A stretch of 64,000 bases of DNA from Albibacterium sp035514885 (GCF_035514885.1 NZ_DATJCH010000012.1:1-64000); one strand, 5' to 3'; shown: positions 44,231 through 52,779, counted from the stretch's first letter. Notes: a model not told the origin generated them from the sequence alone. Numbers and translations: made by a program.

Positions 44231-44584
44231 ATGAATATCAATGTGCAATCTATCCATTTTGACGCAGATCAAAAGTTAATTGATTTTATTCAGCGCAGAG
44301 CTGATAAATTAACACAGTTTTACGACCAATTATTGGACGGGATATGTTATCTAAAACTGGAAAAAGGAGAAAGTGAGGCGAATAAAATCGCGGAGTTTAA
44401 AATTAATATACCTGGTCATCAGCTATTCGCTAAGGGACAAGCAAAAACCTTTGAAGAAGCTACTGATTTAGCAATGGAGTCGTTGCGCAGGCAGATAAAT
44501 AAACAGAAAACCAAAGAAAATAAAACTATTTTAAGTAATCATAAGGAAGTTCTTGTAGAGATAGAAAACAAAGAGGATTTCTAA
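44231..44584 (+). CDS. hpf: Ribosome hibernation promoting factor (short HPF/RaiA family)
   Basis: A 118-residue beta-alpha-beta-beta-beta-alpha protein that binds the 30S decoding region in stationary phase. Family features are M-N-I-N-V-Q-S-I-H-F, the helix with R-A-D-K-L-T-Q-F-Y-D and the basic second helix A-M-E-S-L-R-R-Q-I-N-K-Q-K. The long-form dimerisation domain is absent. Three in-frame ATGs occur at 44225, 44228 and 44231; the AAGGAGG Shine-Dalgarno at 44217-44223 is 7 nt from the third, which decides the start. Confidence 0.9.
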   Translation: MNINVQSIHFDADQKLIDFIQRRADKLTQFYDQLLDGICYLKLEKGESEANKIAEFKINIPGHQLFAKGQAKTFEEATDLAMESLRRQINKQKTKENKTILSNHKEVLVEIENKEDF

Positions 44585-44595
44585 TTGAAACACAT

Positions 44596-44643
44596 TTCCT
44601 ATAAAAAAAGCCATGGTAATTACCAGGGCTTTTTTTATAGGAA
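44596..44643 (+). terminator. Terminator of rpsU-xerC-hpf
   Basis: A long hairpin: an outer stem of about 18 bp with A7/T7 tracts (44596-44613 with 44626-44643) and an inner TGGTAA/TTACCA stem, 11 bp after the hpf stop. Confidence 0.85.
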
Positions 44644-44712
44644 GAACTATTCATCCAAATATTCTTGTATGGTATCATAACGGCTAAGGGTCAATAATTA
44701 GCTTGAGTATTT

Positions 44713-44778
44713 TTAAATGTCGTTCTTGACTTTTAAAGGCAGAGAATTGAACACTAACTCATAGCTATGATCAATCAT
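44713..44778 (-). pseudogene. Out-of-frame C-terminal tail of the MmcQ/YjbR gene
   Basis: Twenty-one sense codons from ATG 44778 to a TAA at 44713, in a different frame from the main gene. They read M-I-D-H-S-Y-E-L-V-F-N-S-L-P-L-K and onward, the expected end of MmcQ/YjbR proteins (I-D-H-S-Y-x-L-V...L-P-K). Confidence 0.75.
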
Positions 44779-45062
44779 TATATTGCTTGATCCAGGGATA
44801 TTTCGCCATCAAGAACTACCGTATTCCAATGTTTCTTATTCATATGAAAGCCTGGTAAAACACTGTTCGGGTATTGTTCGCGAAGGTTAATTGCCTCTTC
44901 CGGATCGCATTTTGCATTGAAAGACAAGGGGTGAGCATCCAGTCCTGCTAATAGAAAAATCTTATCACCTATTTTAAAAACTAGCGTCTGTTCACCAAAT
45001 GGAAAGCTTTCTGTTGCTCCCTTCTTCTTTAAACAATAGGTCCTTAATTCTTCTATATTCAT
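44778..45062 (-). CDS. MmcQ/YjbR family DNA-binding protein, C-terminus lost by frameshift
   Basis: The start is the ATG at 45062; the frame to 45104 adds an unconserved extension. The 94 residues have the family pattern M-N-I-E-E-L-R-T-Y-C-L-K-K-K-G-A-T-E-S-F-P-F-G, V-F-K-I-G-D-K-I-F-L-L and P-G-F-H-M-N-K-K-H-W-N-T-V. The fold is CyaY-like and the role unknown. The frame stops after L-D-Q-A-I, about 22 residues early. The missing C-terminal helix, I-D-H-S-Y-E-L-V, is encoded right behind it in another frame (44713-44778). This is a recent frameshift or a sequencing error. Confidence 0.85.
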   Translation of the reverse strand: MNIEELRTYCLKKKGATESFPFGEQTLVFKIGDKIFLLAGLDAHPLSFNAKCDPEEAINLREQYPNSVLPGFHMNKKHWNTVVLDGEISLDQAI

Positions 45063-45132
45063 TTCTGTGCAATTAACAGTAAATTCTAAACAGGCTTGCA
45101 ACAACTAATTTAAATAATTAATGGATAAATAT

Positions 45133-45184
45133 TCAAGGAAAAGAGCCTGTATCATTAATTAATGATACAGGCTCTTTTCCTTGA
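45133..45184. terminator. 24-bp perfect stem hairpin
   Basis: Bases 45133-45156 are the exact reverse complement of 45161-45184, with loop AATT. It lies after the porin gene stop (minus strand) and before the MmcQ gene, so it terminates the porin transcript. Confidence 0.85.
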
Positions 45185-45205
45185 TTTTAAAATATCAGTT
45201 CTTAT

Positions 45206-46711
45206 TTAGAATTTCAATCCAAGAGTTAAGAATATGTTGTCCCGTGAGTTCTTAACGGTAGCCGGATCAGCCGGAAAAGTAGTCGACTGATAAGGAGTAT
45301 AGGTTAAATCCTGTCTGCTGTTAAGGTACGTTAAGTCAACATAAATATTGCTTATACGATAACCTAAACCTCCCGATACAGTTTGTTTTGTAGAGGTGAT
45401 ATGTTGATAAGGATTGCCTTGATAGTTAAAGCCTGCTCTTAATAAAAAGGCAGGAGTCAATCTATATTCTCCACCTACTCTGAAATTAGCAGCTCCTTTG
45501 TATTCACTACTAACTATATCTGCTGACTGACTATCATTTGCGGGGCTATTTGTAGTAACTCGCATGCTGGTATAGTCAACATATTCAATATCAGCACTAA
45601 TCAAACCATCTTCAAATTTTGCAGATACACCTGCATTTAAACGGTAAGGAGTCCTAAGATTATATTCTTCATAATATACCTCCTCATTTGGGTGGTATTC
45701 TGCCGTTTCAGTTCCATCAGTTGGGTCAATCCAGCTATCAAAGTACATGTTGTAATCATCCGTTACCACATACCAAGTTGGTGAAGTGGCTGAGAAACCG
45801 ATTTGAAACATATTATCGGGGCGGTATATCATTCCGACAGTTCCGTTAAAGCCGGTACCATTTGTTTTCTGAGAACTAGTTAAACTCAGGGTATAAGGAG
45901 CACTCAAAAGTCCCGCATTCTCTGGTTTTAAGAAATTAGAACCTGGGTTTATAGCCAAGAATTCGCTTGCGCTTTTTGTATCTCCAAACTCATCAAATCT
46001 CCTTTCTGACCGATAGCTAAAGCCCGTAATACCAACCGATGCACCTACGTAAAATTGATTGTTGTAGTTTGCTCCAAAACTAAAGTTAGTTTGATATTGG
46101 CTGCCTGTTCTCTTGTCATTATTTTTCTGGTCATTTGTCAGGCTTTCGCTGGCAGAAGTATAATAATGATCACTCGGGTCAACTTCCAATAACCAACTAT
46201 TTACACCCCAGTCTTCAAATACTGGATCAGTTGCTTCAGTTAAGAAGTTCGTATAGCTGCTGTTGTTATTTTCTCCTTCAAAGTGAATCGTAGAGGTAAA
46301 GTCATTTGTTTTTGCATAACCAATTCCAATGTTAAAATTTAACCAACCCGATTGTCTATAGGCATTATGACGATTAGGCATATTAAAAACTATTCCAGCC
46401 TGATCAAAGTTGAATTTTTCAGCCTGTGCTGAAGAGGAGGTTCCATAATACTTACTATTGTTATTGTTATTGGAATAGTTCAAGCTAAAACCAGCATCAG
46501 AAGTATTAAAGAAACCCAAGCCTGCCGGGTTTCCAGTTATAGAGCTTAAATCGCCACCTAGTGAAGTGCTTGCATTACCGATAGCTTTAAAACGGGCCGT
46601 TGAACCAAGTTCTGTTTGCGAAAAGCGCATTGCATCTTCAATATATTGAGCTTTGCTCAGACTTGCCATGCAAATTAAAGCAGCCAGAAGGGGGAGTGTT
46701 TTCTTATTCAT
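45206..46711 (-). CDS. FadL/OmpP1-like outer-membrane transport protein
   Basis: The ATG at 46711 gives 501 residues with a signal peptide ending in S-K-A-Q. The N-terminal hatch shows the Bacteroidota OmpP1 pattern (D-A-M-R-F-S-Q-T-E-L-G-S-T-A-R-F-K-A-I-G-N-A...L-G-G-D-L-S-S-I-T-G-N-P-A-G-L-G-F-F). Alternating beta strands follow, ending in L-T-L-G-L-K-F, a typical final barrel strand. FadL-family porins import hydrophobic compounds; the substrate here is unknown. It is downstream of the Tyr-rich lipoprotein gene, with a hairpin in the gap. Confidence 0.85.
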   Translation of the reverse strand: MNKKTLPLLAALICMASLSKAQYIEDAMRFSQTELGSTARFKAIGNASTSLGGDLSSITGNPAGLGFFNTSDAGFSLNYSNNNNNSKYYGTSSSAQAEKFNFDQAGIVFNMPNRHNAYRQSGWLNFNIGIGYAKTNDFTSTIHFEGENNNSSYTNFLTEATDPVFEDWGVNSWLLEVDPSDHYYTSASESLTNDQKNNDKRTGSQYQTNFSFGANYNNQFYVGASVGITGFSYRSERRFDEFGDTKSASEFLAINPGSNFLKPENAGLLSAPYTLSLTSSQKTNGTGFNGTVGMIYRPDNMFQIGFSATSPTWYVVTDDYNMYFDSWIDPTDGTETAEYHPNEEVYYEEYNLRTPYRLNAGVSAKFEDGLISADIEYVDYTSMRVTTNSPANDSQSADIVSSEYKGAANFRVGGEYRLTPAFLLRAGFNYQGNPYQHITSTKQTVSGGLGYRISNIYVDLTYLNSRQDLTYTPYQSTTFPADPATVKNSRDNIFLTLGLKF

Positions 46712-46735
46712 AAAGGGTGTTTGTGTATCAGTAAC

Positions 46736-46767
46736 TAAAGCCGATGATACTGATACCATCGGCTTTA
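46736..46767 (-). other. Intercistronic hairpin
   Basis: An 11-bp perfect stem (46736-46746 with 46757-46767) with a 10-nt loop lies between the lipoprotein stop and the porin ATG. It may be a partial terminator or an mRNA-processing/stabilising structure. Confidence 0.55.
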
Positions 46768-46782
46768 ATTAAATAATTTAAA

Positions 46783-47679
46783 TTATCTTGAACGAGTGTT
46801 CCCGTTAGAACCTCCAGACGATCTTGCAGGAGCAGAACTCGTTGGACGAGAACTACCGCTACTTGGTCTGCTTATCGATGGAGCAGGTCTTGTTACCGGT
46901 GCTGTCCTTGTTTGAGTAGGACGTGTTTGTTGTGTCGGTCTTGTTGTTTCCCTCGTAGGCCTTTGTGTTGCGGTTGGTCTTTGGGTTGCAGTAGGTCGTG
47001 TATTTGTATTAGCCGGTGTTCTGGAACCTGCCCTTGTATTACTGTTAATAGTTGGGCGACTTGTTGAAGAGGATGGCCTGTTCGGTCTGATATTGTCAGT
47101 TCCTATTCGGGTAGGGCGCGTACGTTCGTTTCGAACATTCGCAGGATATCCTCCGCCATAGTAAGAATAAGGACCCCAATAAGAACCATAATAAGGATTT
47201 CCCCAACCAAAACGTGAATAACCGTAGTATCCATAACCCAGATATCCATAAGGATTATACCATGAATTAAAAGGACTATACCATGGACTGCCAAATCCTA
47301 AACCAAGATAAAAGCCTGATCTGAAAGGACTGTATTGAAATGGACTATAATAGTAAGGACTATAGTAATCATAGCTATTCATCCATGAATCATAGAATGG
47401 CATGCCATAATAAAAATCGTTCATACGATTTCCATATAGAAACCTATCGTTATAACCGTAGTAATAATCATCAAAATAATTATCTACATACACCTCATCA
47501 CTGTATTGTTCATTTTCATCAGAATCGGTGTTTTGAACTACAGCCTGCGGTTCAGGTGTTCGTCCATAAACATCATCAGGAAAGCTTTGCTGGGCTGTTT
47601 GCAGCGTAGTACAAGAGGCCAATAAAGCAAGTATCCCTGAGAAAGCTAAGCCTTTAAACATATATTTTCTCATCTTCAT
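46783..47679 (-). CDS. Tyr/Gly-rich lipoprotein with Thr/Arg/Pro repeats, unknown function
   Basis: A 298-residue protein with a lipobox A-L-L-A-S-C, hence membrane-anchored. Residues about 60-185 are extremely rich in Tyr, Gly, Phe, Ser and Asn, with Y-S-P-F and Y-G-Y-Y-G-Y runs. Residues about 190-298 are Arg/Thr/Pro/Ser-rich with repeats such as P-T-A-T-Q-R, R-P-T and T-R-P. It is basic and probably disordered at the C-terminus. The composition suggests a surface or periplasmic structural protein, but I cannot name a function. A TACTTTTG promoter element lies upstream. Confidence 0.75.
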   Translation of the reverse strand: MKMRKYMFKGLAFSGILALLASCTTLQTAQQSFPDDVYGRTPEPQAVVQNTDSDENEQYSDEVYVDNYFDDYYYGYNDRFLYGNRMNDFYYGMPFYDSWMNSYDYYSPYYYSPFQYSPFRSGFYLGLGFGSPWYSPFNSWYNPYGYLGYGYYGYSRFGWGNPYYGSYWGPYSYYGGGYPANVRNERTRPTRIGTDNIRPNRPSSSTSRPTINSNTRAGSRTPANTNTRPTATQRPTATQRPTRETTRPTQQTRPTQTRTAPVTRPAPSISRPSSGSSRPTSSAPARSSGGSNGNTRSR

Positions 47680-47710
47680 CTCTTTTCGTTTTTTTTATCG
47701 TTGCTGAATA

Positions 47711-47718
47711 CAAAAGTA
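47711..47718 (-). promoter_or_regulatory. -7 promoter element TACTTTTG
   Basis: Exact TAnnTTTG match on the minus strand, 31 bp before the lipoprotein start. Confidence 0.5.
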
Positions 47719-47847
47719 CGGACTATATTTATATGTAATCGTTTAATTGATAAACGTTTTTTATTCATTATACGCTACATTATTAATAAATCCGTATAAC
47801 TTTGTCAATGAGTATAATTTACGAATAAAAATTGAGATTATAAAAAA

Positions 47848-49320
47848 ATGAGTAAGGGTATTGTAAGCAGAAAAGAAGATTATTCCCAATGGTATAACGA
47901 GTTAGTAAGTAAGGCTGATTTGGCAGAGCATTCTGCTGTCCGGGGCTGCATGGTTATTAAACCTTATGGCTATGCAATTTGGGAAAAGATGCAGGCCGCT
48001 TTAGATAAAAAGTTTAAAGATACAGGTCATAGTAATGCCTATTTTCCTTTATTCATTCCTAAGTCATTTTTCTCAAAGGAAGCATCTCATGTTGAAGGTT
48101 TTGCCAAAGAGTGTGCCGTAGTAACACATTATAGATTAAAAGACGACGGTACCGGCAATATTGTAGTTGATGAGGATGCCAAATTAGAAGAAGAACTAAT
48201 TGTAAGACCGACTTCAGAGACGATTATCTGGAATACCTATCGTGGTTGGATTGAATCTTATCGCGACCTGCCTATTCTCGTTAACCAATGGGCAAACGTT
48301 GTCCGCTGGGAAATGCGTACCCGTTTGTTCTTAAGAACAGCAGAGTTCCTGTGGCAAGAAGGGCATACTGCCCATGCTACTGCAGAAGAAGCGATTGCAG
48401 AAACAGAACAGATGCTTGACGTATATGCAGATTTTGCAGAAAACTGGATGGCAGTTCCTGTAGTGAAAGGAAAAAAAACAGAGACTGAGCGTTTTGCCGG
48501 TGCACTGGATACCTATTGCATCGAAGCTCTTATGCAAGATGGAAAAGCCCTTCAGGCTGGAACATCACATTTCCTTGGTCAGAACTTTGCAAAGGCATTT
48601 GATGTTAAATTTACTTCAAAAGAAGGTAAGCAAGAATACGTATGGGCAACCTCATGGGGAGTTTCTACTCGTTTAATGGGTGCTTTAATCATGGCGCATT
48701 CTGATGATGCCGGATTGGTTTTACCACCAAAATTAGCTCCTATACAGGTGGTTATTGTTCCTATCTACAAAACGGATGAGGAGAAGGCGGAGATTGTTGA
48801 GCTTGTAGATCAAATCATTAGTGAATGCAAGCAAAAAGATATCTCCGTTAAATTTGATGACAGAGACAGCTATCGCCCTGGATTCAAATTTGCAGAATGG
48901 GAACTTAAGGGTGTTCCATTAAGAATAACAATAGGAGCAAGAGACTTGAAAAACGGATTGGTAGAGCTTGCCCGTCGTGATAACCAAAGCAAAGAAACCG
49001 TTTCTAAAGAAGGACTGTCGCAACGTATTGAAAACTTACTAGAGGAGATACAACAGACGATTTATGAAAAGGCACTGAAGTTCCGTACCGATAATATTAC
49101 CCTTGTAAACTCTTATGATGAATTTAAAGAAGTTTTAGAAGGAAAAGGTGGTTTTATATCTGCTCACTGGGATGGAACAGCTGAAACTGAAAAACGCATT
49201 AAAGAAGAAACAAAAGCTACCATTCGTTGCATTCCGCTAAACAATAAACAAGAGGAAGGTCAGTGCATCTTGACTGGTAAACCGTCTACCCAACGGGTTC
49301 TATTTGCCCGGGCTTATTAG
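47848..49320 (+). CDS. proS: Prolyl-tRNA synthetase (archaeal/eukaryotic type)
   Basis: Charges tRNA-Pro. The 490-residue class II synthetase has motif 2 (W-E-M-R-T-R-L-F-L-R-T-A-E-F-L-W-Q-E-G-H-T-A-H), R-P-T-S-E-T and motif 3 in the S-W-G-V-S-T-R-L-M-G region. An anticodon-binding domain (about 300-400) and the C-terminal Zn-like domain ending in R-A-Y follow. The bacterial editing insertion is absent, as expected of the short type-3 form. It is convergent with egtD, with stops overlapping by 4 bp. Confidence 0.97.
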   Translation: MSKGIVSRKEDYSQWYNELVSKADLAEHSAVRGCMVIKPYGYAIWEKMQAALDKKFKDTGHSNAYFPLFIPKSFFSKEASHVEGFAKECAVVTHYRLKDDGTGNIVVDEDAKLEEELIVRPTSETIIWNTYRGWIESYRDLPILVNQWANVVRWEMRTRLFLRTAEFLWQEGHTAHATAEEAIAETEQMLDVYADFAENWMAVPVVKGKKTETERFAGALDTYCIEALMQDGKALQAGTSHFLGQNFAKAFDVKFTSKEGKQEYVWATSWGVSTRLMGALIMAHSDDAGLVLPPKLAPIQVVIVPIYKTDEEKAEIVELVDQIISECKQKDISVKFDDRDSYRPGFKFAEWELKGVPLRITIGARDLKNGLVELARRDNQSKETVSKEGLSQRIENLLEEIQQTIYEKALKFRTDNITLVNSYDEFKEVLEGKGGFISAHWDGTAETEKRIKEETKATIRCIPLNNKQEEGQCILTGKPSTQRVLFARAY

Positions 49321-50267
49321 TCCTTCCTCCAAAGACTATCTGCGAACCACTTTTTTGAATCAAGAAAGTGGTTCGTTATTTTAAAGCCTGTATTTAAAGC
49401 CAACTCTTCAATTTCCTCTATACTATACTTCTTTGATATCTCCATAAAAACAGCCTCATGCTGTTTGAATTGAATACTAAACCTATCCGTTCCCTCACCA
49501 ATAGTTACTTCCTGATCTTTTGCACTAATCAAATGGCTTTTACAAGCACCACTAATAGGATCGTAGTTTGGATAATGATAAAAAGCATCTAAGTAAAAAT
49601 TACCCGACAGTTCTTTATTTATTCTTCTCAAAAGATTTAGATTGAAATCACGAGTTAAACCTGCTCTATCATTATAGGCTGTCAGAATGGTAAAAGGATT
49701 TTTCTTTAAATCAAAACCAATAAAAAACAAGTCGCCCGGATTCATGAGATCCCGTACTTTCTCGCAAAAGAGAGCAGCCTCATCTAAGTTCATATTCCCG
49801 ATGTTCGATCCCAAAAATAATATCAATTTAGGTCTGCTGCCATGCTTAGCTAATTGTTCAAGCATCGCTATGTACTCACCATTCAACCCCTTAATTTTAA
49901 TAGAAGGTAGAAGTTTCGGTAGCTTAGCCTCCAATAATTCAATAACATTTTGTGAGATATCGACCGGATAATAAGTAAAATCAGAACCGTTGTCTAACAA
50001 GGCTTGTAGCAAAAAGATAGATTTGCTCGCATCACCCGCACCAAGTTCAACTAAATCAAACTCGTCAAATTCTATATTTATATCTTGGGCAATACTTGTC
50101 GATTGTAGCTGCAATATTTCCAGTTCACACTTGCTCAAATAATAGTCAGGCGAATGCATAAGCTGTTGAAATAATGCATCACCAATTTTATCATAGAAAT
50201 ATTTAGAATAGAGTCTTTTAGGGTTACTTGACAAGCCGTATTTTACATCTTCATAAAATTTATTCAT
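49317..50267 (-). CDS. egtD: L-histidine N-alpha-methyltransferase (EgtD)
   Basis: Trimethylates histidine to hercynine with SAM, the first step of ergothioneine synthesis. The 316-residue protein has the SAM-binding V-E-L-G-A-G-D-A-S-K-S (73-83), L-F-L-G-S-N-I-G-N-M near 150, and the substrate-binding Y-N-D-x-A-G-L-T-R-D-F-N-x-N-L-L-x-R-I-N-x-E segment. The C-terminus carries the family's F-x-D-S-x-x-W-F-x-D-S-L-W. It follows egtB by 7 bp, so the two form an operon. Confidence 0.95.
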   Translation of the reverse strand: MNKFYEDVKYGLSSNPKRLYSKYFYDKIGDALFQQLMHSPDYYLSKCELEILQLQSTSIAQDINIEFDEFDLVELGAGDASKSIFLLQALLDNGSDFTYYPVDISQNVIELLEAKLPKLLPSIKIKGLNGEYIAMLEQLAKHGSRPKLILFLGSNIGNMNLDEAALFCEKVRDLMNPGDLFFIGFDLKKNPFTILTAYNDRAGLTRDFNLNLLRRINKELSGNFYLDAFYHYPNYDPISGACKSHLISAKDQEVTIGEGTDRFSIQFKQHEAVFMEISKKYSIEEIEELALNTGFKITNHFLDSKKWFADSLWRKD

Positions 50268-50274
50268 AGCTAAT

Positions 50275-51459
50275 TTACGGGTTTAAAATGAGTCTGATAC
50301 CCGTAAACTGCCATCTTGCAGAAGGATAGAAAAAATTACGATACGTATTCCTGCTATGATCTTTTGAAGTGACCTCAGACGCGCCGCGCAATACCATTTG
50401 ACTTACCATGAACTTTCCGTTATACTCTCCAATGGCTCCTTTTTCTTTTTTAAAGCCGGGATAAGGCAGGTAAGCACTTTCGGTCCATTCCCAGCGTTTA
50501 CCCCAATTAAAATAATAGGAAGCAACTTCCCATTCAGCTTCAGTTGGTAAACGTGTACCTTTCCAGCTTGCAAAAGCAAAAGCTTCATAATAGCTAACAT
50601 GACATACCGGCGATTCAGGATCAACAGCTTGAAAGCCGCTAAGAGTATAATAATGCCATTTGTCGTCTACTTTATGCCAATATAAAGGTGCAGTAATGCC
50701 ATTTTTCTTTACCCATTCCCAGCCGTCTGCATGCCAATAAATAAAGTTAGCGTAGCCGCCATCCTCCATAAATTCTAAATATTCTGCATTGCTAATCAGC
50801 TCATTTGCTATTGAAAACTCTGGAAGGTATACCTTATGCCTGCCCCGTTCATTATCAAAGTTAAAACCATCTTTATCATCATTCCCGATCTTATAAACCC
50901 CTTCAGGAATCTTAATCGGACTGGAAGGCTTAGACTTGGTAATAATTTTGGAAGAAATATTGTAAACCGGAAAAAGCGGATTATTTCCTAAAATATATTT
51001 AATATCCGTTAGCAGTAGTTCCTGATGTTGCTGTTCATGGTTTAAACCCAATATTATTAAGCTTTTTAAATCATCATCTAAAGGTGTGCTTGTCAGAAAA
51101 CGATTCATCTCCTGATCCACATGTTTTCTGTATTCATAAACCTGTGTTACAGTCGGGCGACTCAAGTTACCTCTATCTACACGAATAATACGTGCACCCA
51201 CTGACTCATAATAGCTGTTAAACACAAAATTATATTGTGGATTATAGGCTTCGTAATCTTTAAAATGCTTCAACAATATAAAGGTTTCGAAAAACCAGGT
51301 AGTATGGCCCAGATGCCATTTCGGCGGACTTACATCAGCAATAGGCTGTAGTACATAATCTTCAATTTCTAAAGGCTCACATATCTTTTCTGAAGTCTTT
51401 CTTACATTTATATATTGATCAATTATTAGGGAATTTGAAACGGTTATAGTGTGACTCAT
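50275..51459 (-). CDS. egtB: Hercynine sulfoxide synthase (EgtB)
   Basis: An iron-dependent oxygenase joining hercynine to a cysteine-type thiol as a sulfoxide. The 394-residue protein has an N-terminal DinB-like domain with His52 in L-G-H-T-T-W-F-F-E and His141/His145 in N-H-E-Q-Q-H-Q-E, the three iron ligands. The C-terminal FGE/sulfatase-modifying domain (about 180-394) contains L-R-G-A-S and the family end Y-R-N-F-F-Y-P-x-x-R-W-Q-F-T-G-I-R-L. Whether Cys or gamma-Glu-Cys is the sulfur donor cannot be read directly; no egtA or egtC is present here. It is divergent from a PLP C-S-lyase-family gene. Confidence 0.94.
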   Translation of the reverse strand: MSHTITVSNSLIIDQYINVRKTSEKICEPLEIEDYVLQPIADVSPPKWHLGHTTWFFETFILLKHFKDYEAYNPQYNFVFNSYYESVGARIIRVDRGNLSRPTVTQVYEYRKHVDQEMNRFLTSTPLDDDLKSLIILGLNHEQQHQELLLTDIKYILGNNPLFPVYNISSKIITKSKPSSPIKIPEGVYKIGNDDKDGFNFDNERGRHKVYLPEFSIANELISNAEYLEFMEDGGYANFIYWHADGWEWVKKNGITAPLYWHKVDDKWHYYTLSGFQAVDPESPVCHVSYYEAFAFASWKGTRLPTEAEWEVASYYFNWGKRWEWTESAYLPYPGFKKEKGAIGEYNGKFMVSQMVLRGASEVTSKDHSRNTYRNFFYPSARWQFTGIRLILNP

Positions 51460-51562
51460 AATTTTTATTTAAAAAATGATCTTTATAAATATCGCAAAAC
51501 TTTATTAAAAAACTATATAAGTCTATTGAAACCAATGAGTTTATGTACTGTATTAAGTTTTG

Positions 51563-51570
51563 TATATTTG
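51563..51570 (+). promoter_or_regulatory. -7 promoter element TATATTTG
   Basis: Exact TAnnTTTG match 49 bp before the cystathionine gamma-synthase-like start, in the region shared with divergent egtB. Confidence 0.55.
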
Positions 51571-51619
51571 TTATCTTACCATTTGTAACAATAAAAACGT
51601 TTAATTGATTTATATAAAT

Positions 51620-52759
51620 ATGAAATTTGCAACCAAGGCCATACACGCTGGCCAAAGTCCGGATCCTACTACCGGAGCGATCATGACTCCGATTTATCAA
51701 ACATCCACCTATACTCAGGCTGCTCCGGGTAAACATAAAGGCTATGAATATTCGCGAGGAACAAACCCTACACGTACAGCATTAGAAGATTGCATTGCTG
51801 CTTTGGAGAACGGTAAATTCGGATTAGCGTTTTCAAGTGGAATGGCTGCAACAGAAACAGCTTTAAAACTGCTTAAGCCTGGTGATGAAGTAATTACCGG
51901 AAATGATTTATACGGTGGTTCATACCGGATATTCACCAAACTATTTGAACCCTACGGAATCAAATTCCACTTCATTGATTTTTCTAATCCTGAAACTATC
52001 CGTGAGTATTTAAATGAGAAAACACGGATGATATGGGTTGAAACTCCAACCAATCCAACCTTGCAGATTGTAGATATTTTAGCAGTTTCAAAAATTGCAA
52101 AAGAAAAGAATATTTTACTAGCAGTAGACAATACCTTTGCGTCTCCTTATCTTCAAAATCCATTAGATTTAGGTGCTGATATTGTTATGCACTCAGTTAC
52201 GAAATACATCAGCGGCCATTCAGATGTTGTTATGGGAGCTTTAGTCGTAAACGATGAGGAGCTTTACAAGCAGCTATTCTTCTACTATAATGCTTGTGGT
52301 GGTACACCCGGACCTCAAGATTGCTTTCTGGCATTAAGAGGTATTAAAACCCTTCATGTAAGAATGAAAGCTCATTGTGAAAACGGTCGTCAGGTAGCTG
52401 AATATTTACGGAACCATCCAAAAATTGAGAAAGTATATTGGCCTGGTTTCCCAGATCATAATAACCACGATATCGCCAAAAAGCAAATGCGCGATTTTGG
52501 TGGAATGATATCTATTGTCTTTAAAGATAGTTCCATTGAAAACACATTCCGCGTCGCTTCTTCCTTTAAAGTATTCTCTTTAGCTGAATCGTTGGGCGGA
52601 GTAGAATCTTTAATAAATCACCCTGCAACCATGACCCATGGTTCCATACCAAAAGAAGTTCGTGAAAAGGTAGGAGTAGTTGATAATTTAATCCGCCTAA
52701 GCGTAGGTATTGAAGATATCGACGATCTGTTAGAAGATTTAAAGCAAGCTTTAGCCTAA
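51620..52759 (+). CDS. metB: Cystathionine gamma-synthase / C-S lyase family PLP enzyme
   Basis: I use the ATG at 51620, giving 379 residues, the usual family length. The PLP Lys195 is in H-S-V-T-K-Y-I-S-G-H-S-D, the Y-S-R-G-T-N-P-T-R-T segment binds phosphate from the neighbouring subunit, and D170-N-T-F-A-S contacts the ring. The C-terminus has S-L-G-G-V-E-S-L-I-x-H-P-A-x-M-T-H, characteristic of gamma-synthases and gamma-lyases. The metB symbol is a best guess; gamma-lyase is possible. It is divergent from egtB-egtD, where a PLP C-S lyase step is otherwise missing. Confidence 0.88.
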   Translation: MKFATKAIHAGQSPDPTTGAIMTPIYQTSTYTQAAPGKHKGYEYSRGTNPTRTALEDCIAALENGKFGLAFSSGMAATETALKLLKPGDEVITGNDLYGGSYRIFTKLFEPYGIKFHFIDFSNPETIREYLNEKTRMIWVETPTNPTLQIVDILAVSKIAKEKNILLAVDNTFASPYLQNPLDLGADIVMHSVTKYISGHSDVVMGALVVNDEELYKQLFFYYNACGGTPGPQDCFLALRGIKTLHVRMKAHCENGRQVAEYLRNHPKIEKVYWPGFPDHNNHDIAKKQMRDFGGMISIVFKDSSIENTFRVASSFKVFSLAESLGGVESLINHPATMTHGSIPKEVREKVGVVDNLIRLSVGIEDIDDLLEDLKQALA

Positions 52760-52779
52760 TTAAACTCTAGATATACTCT

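Noticed and set aside
51620..52759. Naming this gene egtE
   Set aside because: It belongs to the cystathionine gamma-synthase fold family, not the class-V aminotransferase family of known EgtE. The link is only positional.
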